Source: Oscillospiraceae bacterium (GTDB lineage: Bacteria > Bacillota > Clostridia > Oscillospirales > Acutalibacteraceae). Taken from it: 5,747 bases of DNA. This document shows, piece by piece, positions 1 through 4,944 of the stretch (position 1 is the first letter of the stretch; the number at the start of each line of letters is the position of its first letter). Both the position numbers and the translations under genes were made by a program. The stretch lies in assembly GCA_019417045.1 (NCBI GenBank), contig DXWE01000104.1, positions 1 to 5,747 on the forward strand. The letters run 5' to 3'. The notes under the pieces are model-generated. The model was not told where the DNA came from, searched no databases, and worked only from the letters and a program-made list of their open reading frames with translations.

Positions 1-289
1 CGGAGGGCGTGTGCAGCGTGAGCTCGCTGTCCAGGTCGAACATGCCCGCCGTCTCCACGCAGAAGCTGGAGATGCGGGAGTAGGGCAGGTTGCAGTAGCT
101 CACCTTCTTGCCGATGCCCTGGATGTCCACCGCGATGACGCGGCGGTCGGTGAAGACCACCTTGTCGCGCACGGTGGCAAAGGCGGCCACGACCTCCTCT
201 CCCGGGAGGAGCAGGGGCGCGACGGCCTTCTGCCCGGCGGCAAGGTCGATGGGGTGCAGGTTGAACACGACGTCGTCAAAGGACTTCAA
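1..289 (-). CDS. Bacterial PH-domain protein (YvbH/bPH_1-like), C-terminus cut by window edge
   Basis: The first 96 codons are present and the frame runs off the left edge. The translation carries the pattern of the small bacterial PH-domain family (formerly DUF1696): an LLPGEEV segment near residue 28, VFTDRRVIAVD near residues 45-55, a GKKVSY turn near 60, and the FCVETAGMFDLDSEL block near 77-90. These proteins are usually about 120-130 aa, so perhaps 30 residues are missing. The family is a single cytosolic beta-rich PH fold; its ligand and role are generally unknown, and I assign none. The start is taken as TTG because no in-frame ATG or GTG lies upstream and a perfect AGGAGG sits 9 bases before it. 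It lies about 100 bases downstream of alaS on the same strand but behind a strong terminator. Codon use (GCC, CTG, TCC) matches alaS. Confidence 0.8.
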   Translation of the reverse strand, partial: MKSFDDVVFNLHPIDLAAGQKAVAPLLLPGEEVVAAFATVRDKVVFTDRRVIAVDIQGIGKKVSYCNLPYSRISSFCVETAGMFDLDSELTLHTPS

Positions 290-298
290 GAGCGATCG

Positions 299-304
299 CC
301 TCCT
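299..304 (-). promoter_or_regulatory. Ribosome binding site fixing a TTG start
   Basis: The minus strand reads AGGAGG here, followed by a 9-base spacer and TTG at 289-287. This perfect Shine-Dalgarno match, with no ATG or GTG in frame nearby, decides the TTG start of the PH-domain gene. Confidence 0.8.
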
Positions 305-315
305 AAAAAGACAGG

Positions 316-364
316 ATAAAAAAAGAACGAGCCTGCGGCCCGCAATGTTTGCGGGGCAGGCTCG
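316..364 (-). terminator. Intrinsic terminator after alaS
   Basis: On the minus strand CGAGCCTG (364-357) pairs with CAGGCTCG (335-328). The stem is extended inward by a further pair and, past a two-base bulge, by the CCCGCAA/TTGCGGG arms around a 3-base loop. A run of seven T (324-318) follows the stem closely. It sits just past the alaS stop at 388 and before the TTG start at 289, so it should end the alaS transcript and limit expression of the PH-domain gene. Orientation is clear because the other side of the stem has no T run. Confidence 0.9.
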
Positions 365-387
365 GCTGCGTATTTTACGCGGGGGGA

Positions 388-2196
388 TCAGTCCTCGGGC
401 TTGGCGCCGATGACCGCCTTGATGCGGCGCACGCCGGCGGAGGAGGACTCCTCCTTCTGGATCTTGAAGGAGACGAGCTCGGCGGTGTTGGAGGCATGCG
501 GGCCGCCGCAGATCTCCTTGGAGGCCGGGCCCATGGTGTAGACCTTGACGCGCTCGCCGTACTTGGACTCGAACAGGCCGATGGCGCCGGCCTGCTTGGC
601 CTCCTCGACCGTGGTCTCCTCCACGGTGATCGGGTAGGCCGCCTGGATGTTGGCGTTGACGATGTCCTCGACCTGCTTGAGCTCCTCCTTGGTCACCTTG
701 CGGTGGAAGGAGAAGTCGAAGCGCAGGCGCTCGGCCGTGATGTTGGAGCCCTTCTGCGCGACCTCGTCGCCCAGGACCTGGCGCAGCGCCGCGTGCAGCA
801 GGTGCGTCGCGGTGTGCAGGCGGGCGGTCTGCGCGCTGTGGTCGGCCAGGCCGCCCTTGAAGCGCTGCTCCGCGCCGGCGTGGGAGTTCTGCTGGTGCTT
901 CTTGAAGTTCTCGTCAAAGCCGTCCTTGTCCACGGTCAGGCCCCGCTCGGCGGCCATCTCCATGGTGATCTCGATGGGGTAGCCGTAGGTGTCGTAGAGG
1001 TGGAAGGCGGTCAGGCCGTCGATGACCGTGGAACCCGCAAGGCGCGACACCGCCTTGTCGAACTCCTTCTGGCCCTGGCGCAGCGTGCGCTGGAAGCGCT
1101 CCTCCTCGAGCTTAAACTGCTCCAGGACAAAGGCGCTGTTCTCGACAAGCTCCGGGTAGACCTCGCGGTACTGGTCGATGACCACCTGCGCGATCTCCGC
1201 CAGGGACCCCTCCGGCAGGCCGAGCTTCATGCCCATGCGCACCGCGCGGCGGATCAGGCGGCGCAGGACGTAGCCCTGGTCCACGTTGGAGGGGGAGACG
1301 CCCTTGCGGTCGCCCATGATCATGGTGGCGGTGCGCGTGTGGTCCGCCACGATGCGGAAGGCGCGCACGTTCTCCTCGTCCGCGGGGTCGTACGTCTTGC
1401 CGCACAGCTCGCCGATCTTCTTGAGGATGCCTGCAAAGGCGTCCGTCTCGTAGACGCTCTTCTTGCCCGTCAGCACGCAGATCGTGCGCTCCAGGCCCAT
1501 GCCGGTGTCCACGTTCTTCTGCGCAAGGGGCGTGAAGCTGCCGTCCGCCTGCTTGTTGTACTGCATGAACACGTCGTTCCAGATCTCCAGGTAGCGGCCG
1601 CAGGAGCAGGCGGGGGAGCAGTCCGGGCCGCAGGGCTCCTTGTCGGTGATGATGAACATCTCGGTGTCCGGGCCGCAGGGGCCGGTGATGCCGGCCGGAC
1701 CCCACCAGTTGTTCTCCTTGGGCAGGTAGAAGATGTGGTCCTCCTGGACGCCGCAGGCGCGCCACAGGTCGTGGGCCTCGGTGTCGGCCGGGGCGTCCCC
1801 GTCGCCCGCGAAGACGGAGAAGGCCAGGCGGTCCGGGTCGAGGCCCAGCCACTCCGGGCTGGTCAGGAACTCCCAGGACCAGGAGATGGCCTCCTTCTTG
1901 AAGTAGTCGCCGAGGGACCAGTTGCCCAGCATCTCAAAGAAGGTCAGGTGCGAGGCGTCGCCGACCTCGTCGATGTCGCCGGTGCGGATGCACTTCTGCA
2001 CGTCGGTCAGGCGCGTGCCCTCCGGGTGCTTGGCGCCCAGCAGATACGGGACCAGCGGGTGCATGCCGGCGGTGGTGAACAGCACCGTCGGGTCGTTTTC
2101 CGGGATGACGGAGGCAGAGGCGATGACCGCGTGTCCCCGCTCCTGGAAGAAGCGCAGGAACATCGCGCGCAGCTCTGCGGAGGTGACGTTCTTCAT
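388..2196 (-). CDS. alaS: Alanyl-tRNA synthetase, short form without C-Ala domain
   Basis: This cytosolic class II synthetase charges tRNA-Ala with alanine using ATP. The 602-aa product has the class II catalytic core at the N-terminus: QKCIRTGDIDEVG near residues 67-79, motif 2 HLTFFEMLGNWSLGDYF from residue 83, and a tRNA-recognition part around GYVLRRLIRRAVR. The editing-type zinc site is complete: H461 and H465 (HTATH) with C563 and H567 (CGGPH). The protein ends soon after AGVRRIKAV, where full-length bacterial enzymes (about 875 aa) still have a linker and the C-Ala domain. The segment between the core and HTATH is also short, so the beta-barrel part of the editing module seems absent. 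The smooth C-terminus followed by a terminator argues for a natural short family member, not a truncation. ATG at 2196 is chosen because CTCCT at 2206-2210 gives an AGGAG site on the minus strand 9 bases upstream. Expression should be controlled by the T-box leader. Codon use favours GCC, TCC and CTG. Confidence 0.96.
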   Translation of the reverse strand: MKNVTSAELRAMFLRFFQERGHAVIASASVIPENDPTVLFTTAGMHPLVPYLLGAKHPEGTRLTDVQKCIRTGDIDEVGDASHLTFFEMLGNWSLGDYFKKEAISWSWEFLTSPEWLGLDPDRLAFSVFAGDGDAPADTEAHDLWRACGVQEDHIFYLPKENNWWGPAGITGPCGPDTEMFIITDKEPCGPDCSPACSCGRYLEIWNDVFMQYNKQADGSFTPLAQKNVDTGMGLERTICVLTGKKSVYETDAFAGILKKIGELCGKTYDPADEENVRAFRIVADHTRTATMIMGDRKGVSPSNVDQGYVLRRLIRRAVRMGMKLGLPEGSLAEIAQVVIDQYREVYPELVENSAFVLEQFKLEEERFQRTLRQGQKEFDKAVSRLAGSTVIDGLTAFHLYDTYGYPIEITMEMAAERGLTVDKDGFDENFKKHQQNSHAGAEQRFKGGLADHSAQTARLHTATHLLHAALRQVLGDEVAQKGSNITAERLRFDFSFHRKVTKEELKQVEDIVNANIQAAYPITVEETTVEEAKQAGAIGLFESKYGERVKVYTMGPASKEICGGPHASNTAELVSFKIQKEESSSAGVRRIKAVIGAKPED

Positions 2197-2230
2197 ACGA
2201 AAACTCTCCTTTTCATGGGTTTTGTGGAAC

Positions 2231-2275
2231 AAAAAAGCCCCCGCCCCAAAGCGTCTTGGGACGAAGGCGAGGCTT
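2231..2275 (-). terminator. T-box regulated terminator hairpin
   Basis: On the minus strand AAGCCTCGCC (2275-2266) pairs with GGGCGGGGGC (about 2246-2237) with a G-U pair and one bulge. A run of six T at 2236-2231 follows. The 5' arm overlaps the end of the T-box consensus region, so antiterminator and terminator exclude each other. It lies about 35 bases before the alaS start codon. Confidence 0.88.
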
Positions 2276-2463
2276 CCGCGGTACCACCCAAGTTGGCGCG
2301 TGCGCCCAACTCGTTTTTCCCCTGTATCGGGGGGAACCCGCCCGCATTGGCTTGCGGGTGCTCCGAAGCGGCGCGTCCAGCAGCATTCCCTGCCCGCTTT
2401 CACCGCGCGCGGGCTCTCTTTTGAGGAAACGGATCGCTGGCGCATGACTTCCTCATCGCGTTC
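2231..2463 (-). promoter_or_regulatory. T-box riboswitch leader of alaS (alanine specifier GCA)
   Basis: Reading the minus strand, the leader has an AGAGAG-type motif around 2420-2414. This is followed by a GC-rich hairpin, a GGAGCA segment, a stem III hairpin (GTTGG/CCAAC arms within 2292-2310) and the hallmark T-box GGGTGGTACCGCGG at about 2290-2277. A terminator with a T run comes last. In T-boxes a specifier codon pairs with the anticodon of the cognate tRNA, and the GGTACC-region bulge pairs with the uncharged CCA end to favour the antiterminator. I place the specifier GCA at 2361-2359, by analogy with the position of specifiers after GGA or TGA in similar clostridial leaders; that placement is less certain than the T-box call. 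The 5' end is inferred from the promoter just upstream. The reading frame that continues upstream from alaS through this leader is not a coding extension. Confidence 0.93.
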
Positions 2464-2469
2464 TTTGCC

Positions 2470-2499
2470 ATTATAGGCCGGCCGCGTGCGCGGTGTCAA
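2470..2499 (-). promoter_or_regulatory. Consensus sigma-A promoter for alaS
   Basis: The minus strand reads TTGACA (2499-2494), an 18-base very GC-rich spacer, then TATAAT (2475-2470). Both hexamers match consensus exactly. The predicted start of transcription is near 2463, at the upstream end of the T-box leader, which fits control of alaS by attenuation instead of by repression at the promoter. Confidence 0.9.
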
Positions 2500-2556
2500 G
2501 AGCATTTTCGCGCCGGGAATGTGAAAGTTTTGCGCAACCGGCGGGGGACGCGCGCC

Positions 2557-3000
2557 TCAGTAGCAGAGCGAGAGGAGCACGGGCACAAAGGCGGAGCAGA
2601 TCACCCCGTTGAGCACGGAGAGCACGGCCGTCTCCCCGTCCGTATAGCGCAGGATCATGGGCAGGGTGGTGTCCTCGCTGGTCGCCCCGGCCACCGCGAT
2701 GCAGGCGCAGGCGTTCACGCGCCGCGCGACCAGGGGGATGAGGAGGAAGGCCCCGATCTCCCGCAGGAGGTTGCTCAGGAAGGCGATGCTGCCGGCCGCA
2801 ACCCCCGCGGCGCTGCTGACGGAGACGCCGGCCAGGCTGTACCAGCCCAGCCCGCCGCCGATGGACAGCGCCTCGCGCAGCGGCATCCGCAGCAGCAGCC
2901 CGCACAGCCCGCCGCCGATCACCGCCGTGTCCACCGTATAATCCCCCGGCAGCGGCGGCAGCGGCCGCGGAGAAACTCCCTGCTCCCAAAGACTTGTCAT
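2557..3000 (-). pseudogene. Chimeric ORF: FAD-oxidoreductase N-terminus joined to LysO-family C-terminus
   Basis: The open frame encodes 147 aa from ATG at 3000. Residues 1 to about 37 look like the start of a clostridial FAD-dependent oxidoreductase of the glycine/D-amino-acid oxidase type: a MTSLWEQ opening, a short proline-rich stretch, PLPGDYTVDTAVIGGGLCG, and the GxGxxG-like dinucleotide-binding turn at 29-34. From about residue 38 (RMPLREALSIGGGLGWYSL) to the end it matches the pattern of the C-terminal half of LysO (YbjE/DUF340) lysine exporters. This includes the GWYSL block, IAFLSNLLREIGAFLLIPL membrane segment and GATSEDTTLP motif. Neither half is complete: an oxidoreductase would run to several hundred residues and LysO to about 300 (or about 200 as a separate C-terminal subunit). 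Upstream bases AAAGGGCGGGG give only a modest ribosome binding site. Both similarities are recognised by eye. I infer a joined remnant of two genes with no expected activity. The alternative, a genuine short LysO-like subunit with an unusual N-terminus, is less likely. Confidence 0.72.
2848..2919 (-). repeat. Two direct copies of a 15-mer at the chimeric junction
   Basis: ATCGGCGGCGGGCTG occurs on the minus strand at 2919-2905 and again at 2862-2848, 57 bases apart and in the same codon frame. Each copy encodes IGGGL. The first copy is the glycine-rich turn of the oxidoreductase-like part and the second precedes GWYS of the LysO-like part. Such glycine-rich DNA could have served as the joining point. 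Chance repetition of GGC/GGG codons in GC-rich DNA is also possible. Confidence 0.6.
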
Positions 3001-3070
3001 ACGGACCCCGCCCTTTTCTGTGTGATTCTCTATAGTGTGCCTCCTGCCGGGGACATCTATCCGGAAACAT

Positions 3071-3092
3071 TTGTTCAGATTTTTGCGAACAA
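3071..3092. promoter_or_regulatory. Inverted repeat in the divergent control region, possible SOS-related operator
   Basis: TTGTTC (3071-3076) and GAACAA (3087-3092) form perfect arms around 10 bases, upstream of the recA -10 box. Overlapping it, AAACATTTGTTC at 3065-3076 differs by one base from the GAAC-N4-GTTC core of the Gram-positive LexA (DinR) box. recA is a standard LexA target, which makes an operator plausible. However, no site fits the full CGAAC-N4-GTTCG consensus, and the repeat arms are in the opposite order (GTTC...GAAC). Confidence 0.35.
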
Positions 3093-3095
3093 CGG

Positions 3096-3124
3096 CTGCT
3101 TTTTGGCGCGTGCACCGGTATAAT
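3096..3124 (+). promoter_or_regulatory. Probable recA promoter
   Basis: A perfect TATAAT lies at 3119-3124, 43 bases before the recA start codon. At 17 bases spacing the -35 position (3096-3101) reads CTGCTT, a poor match to TTGACA, so the promoter may need an activator or rely on its AT-rich upstream stretch. The TATAAT call is firm, the -35 is not. Confidence 0.7.
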
Positions 3125-3167
3125 GGACACATAACGGAATGTGAAAGGCAAGGAGAGGACGGACGAG

Positions 3168-4328
3168 ATGGCGGATACGAAAAAGAAGGCGGATGCGGCG
3201 GCGGACGCCAAGCGCGAGGAGAAGCGCAAGGCGCTCGAGATCGCGTTGCAGCAGATCGAAAAGAGCTATGGCAAGGGCGCGGTGATGCGGCTCGGGCAGA
3301 ACGTCGGCATGAAGGTGGCCTGTATCCCGACCGGCTCGATCGCGCTCGACCGGGCGCTCGGGATCGGCGGTCTGCCGCGCGGGCGGATTGTGGAGATCTA
3401 CGGGCCGGAGGCCTCCGGCAAGACAACCCTGGCGCTGCATGCGGTCGCGCAGACCCAGAAGCTCGGCGGTGAGGCCGCGTTCATCGACGTGGAGCACGCG
3501 CTCGACCCGGTGTATGCGAAAAAACTCGGGGTGGACGTGGATTCGCTGCTCGTCTCCCAGCCGGACACGGGCGAGCAGGCGCTCGAGATCGCGGAGGCGC
3601 TGATCCGTTCGGGCGCGGTGGACATTGTGGTAATCGACTCGGTGGCGGCGCTCGTGCCGCGCGCGGAGATCGAGGGCGAGATGGGCGACAGCCATGTGGG
3701 GCTGCAGGCGCGGCTGATGTCGCAGGCCATGCGCAAGCTCGCCGGCGTGGTCTCCAAATCGAATTGTATCGCGATCTTTATCAATCAGCTGCGGCTGAAG
3801 GTCGGCGTGGTGTACGGCAACCCGGAGGTTACGGCGGGCGGCAACGCGCTGAAGTATTACGCCTCCGTGCGGCTGGACGTGCGTCGCACCGAGACGCTCA
3901 AGGTGGGCGGCACCCCGATCGGGTCGCACACGCGTGTCAAAGTGGTGAAAAACAAGGTGGCGCCGCCCTTCAAGGAGGCGGAATTCGACATCCTGTACGG
4001 CGAGGGGATCTCGCGGGAGAGCGAGCTGGTGGACCTCGGGGTGAAGCTGGATATCATTCAGAAGTCCGGCGCGTGGTTCTCGTTCAAGGAGGAGCGCATC
4101 GGCCAGGGCCGGGACAATGCGAAGAACTATCTCAAGGAGCACCCGGAGGTGGCGCAGGAGGTGGAGGATCTCATCCGCGCCAAAATGGAGAAGGAGAACG
4201 AGAAGGAGACCGGCAGGGCGGCGGACCCGGGATCCCAGCCGCAGCCGGTGGAGATCCCGGTGGCACAGGCCAAGACCTATACCGCGGCCCAGGCCAAGGC
4301 GGCGATCGACATCGTGGTCGAGGACTGA
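3168..4328 (+). CDS. recA: Recombinase RecA
   Basis: RecA binds single-stranded DNA as an ATP-dependent filament, drives strand exchange and stimulates LexA self-cleavage. The 386-aa product has Walker A GPEASGKT at 79-86, the catalytic glutamate E109 in FIDVEHALD, SQPDTGEQALEI at 130-141, Walker B VVIDS ending at D157-S158, loop L1 around EMGDSHVG (171-178), and loop L2 around NPEVTAGGNALK (218-229). The N-terminus is about 13 residues longer than that of E. coli RecA and is lysine-rich. The C-terminal tail is hydrophilic and ends acidic. In L2 the usual ETTTGG reads EVTAGG and the aromatic before GNPE is tyrosine; both look tolerable. ATG at 3168 is chosen because AAGGAG at 3150-3155 lies before it. 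An in-frame GTG at 3141 precedes that site and is unlikely. recX follows after 4 bases. Alanine is mostly GCG and leucine mostly CTC, unlike alaS. Confidence 0.98.
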   Translation: MADTKKKADAAADAKREEKRKALEIALQQIEKSYGKGAVMRLGQNVGMKVACIPTGSIALDRALGIGGLPRGRIVEIYGPEASGKTTLALHAVAQTQKLGGEAAFIDVEHALDPVYAKKLGVDVDSLLVSQPDTGEQALEIAEALIRSGAVDIVVIDSVAALVPRAEIEGEMGDSHVGLQARLMSQAMRKLAGVVSKSNCIAIFINQLRLKVGVVYGNPEVTAGGNALKYYASVRLDVRRTETLKVGGTPIGSHTRVKVVKNKVAPPFKEAEFDILYGEGISRESELVDLGVKLDIIQKSGAWFSFKEERIGQGRDNAKNYLKEHPEVAQEVEDLIRAKMEKENEKETGRAADPGSQPQPVEIPVAQAKTYTAAQAKAAIDIVVED

Positions 4329-4332
4329 GCGC

Positions 4333-4941
4333 ATGGCACGGATCACCGGGGCGGAAAAGCAGCGCGGGCGGCTGGTCCGGCTGGAGCTGGACGGCGAACC
4401 CGCGTTGGCCGTGGACGCCCGCACATGGGAGGAGTCCCCTTATCAGGTGGGCGGCGAGATCGGGGAGGAGGAGCTCGCCGCTCTGCTGGCGTGCTCCGAC
4501 GCCGCGCGCGCCAGGGAGAAGGCGCTGTGGCTGCTCTCCCGCCGCGACTATGGCCGCGCCGAATTGCAGCGCAAGCTGCAAAAGGACACGGATGCCGCGA
4601 CGGCGCAGGCGGCGGTTGACCGGCTGGCCGCGCTCGGGCTGGTGGACGACGGCCGGCTGGCAGGCCGGCTTGCGCGCGAGCTCTGCCTGAGAAAGCACTA
4701 TCCGCGCCGCCGGGCGGTGGGGGTGCTGTGCGCCCGCGGGATCGACCGCGAGACGGCCGAACAGGCGGTGGAGGAGACCGGCTCGGACGATGTGCAGCAG
4801 GCTCTTGCACTGCTGCAAAAAAAGTGTTATACTACTCTGGATAGCGAATCCGACCGGCAAAAGGCGCTTGCCGCGCTGCAGCGGTTCGGGTTCGACTATG
4901 AAACCGTCCGTCGTGCGGCCGGGCAGATTGACGAGGTCTGA
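4333..4941 (+). CDS. recX: Regulatory protein RecX
   Basis: RecX is a small cytosolic all-helical protein that binds RecA filaments and limits or tunes their activity. The 202-aa product, of usual length, shows the family pattern. It opens with a variable N-terminus, then ALWLLSRRDYGRAELQRKL near residues 59-77, AAVDRLAALGLVDDGRLAGRLAREL near 94-118, a basic YPRRRAVGVLCARGID segment, and tandem three-helix repeats to the end. The ATG begins 4 bases after the recA stop. GAGGA inside the recA end (4319-4323) lies 9 bases upstream, which suggests coupled translation. rimO follows after 3 bases. Near residues 158-167 the DNA becomes locally AT-rich (AAA AAG TGT TAT ACT) and holds a promoter. Confidence 0.93.
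   Translation: MARITGAEKQRGRLVRLELDGEPALAVDARTWEESPYQVGGEIGEEELAALLACSDAARAREKALWLLSRRDYGRAELQRKLQKDTDAATAQAAVDRLAALGLVDDGRLAGRLARELCLRKHYPRRRAVGVLCARGIDRETAEQAVEETGSDDVQQALALLQKKCYTTLDSESDRQKALAALQRFGFDYETVRRAAGQIDEV
4805..4833 (+). promoter_or_regulatory. Internal promoter within recX, likely for rimO
   Basis: TTGCAC (4805-4810) and TATACT (4828-4833) are spaced by 17 bases. Each hexamer is close to consensus and the spacing is ideal. The spacer contains a run of seven A in otherwise very GC-rich coding DNA. Transcription would begin near 4840, about 105 bases before the rimO ATG. This would let rimO be expressed apart from recA-recX. Confidence 0.6.
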
Positions 4942-4944
4942 CAC

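Noticed and set aside
292..299. GCGATCGC palindrome next to the ribosome binding site
   Set aside because: I noticed only this one copy and chance occurrence in GC-rich DNA is sufficient; no evidence of a repeated element.
349..2424. Long plus-strand open frame of 691 codons opposite alaS
   Set aside because: It is antisense to a clear alaS, has low-complexity Leu/Gly/Asp/Val/Ala composition, and crosses the T-box leader and terminator. It is open because alaS is GC-rich at third positions.
2197..2505. Upstream in-frame extension of alaS
   Set aside because: The extension would translate the T-box leader and terminator. The ATG at 2196 has its own AGGAG site, and AlaRS homology begins there.
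2511..2543. Inverted repeat CGCCGG/CCGGCG between the chimeric frame and the alaS promoter
   Set aside because: It could form a hairpin but has no T run on either side, so I do not call a terminator.
2557..3000. The chimeric frame as a new natural enzyme-transporter fusion
   Set aside because: Only the first nucleotide-binding turn of the oxidoreductase is present, with no complete FAD domain, and the transporter lacks its N-terminal half. A broken join explains it better.
3141..3167. Alternative GTG start for recA nine codons upstream
   Set aside because: The AAGGAG ribosome binding site lies downstream of this GTG and points to the ATG at 3168, which gives a normal MADTKKK start.
3075..4424. 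Minus-strand open frame of 449 codons opposite recA
   Set aside because: It is a shadow of recA with biased Arg/Leu/His composition, and no protein family is recognisable.
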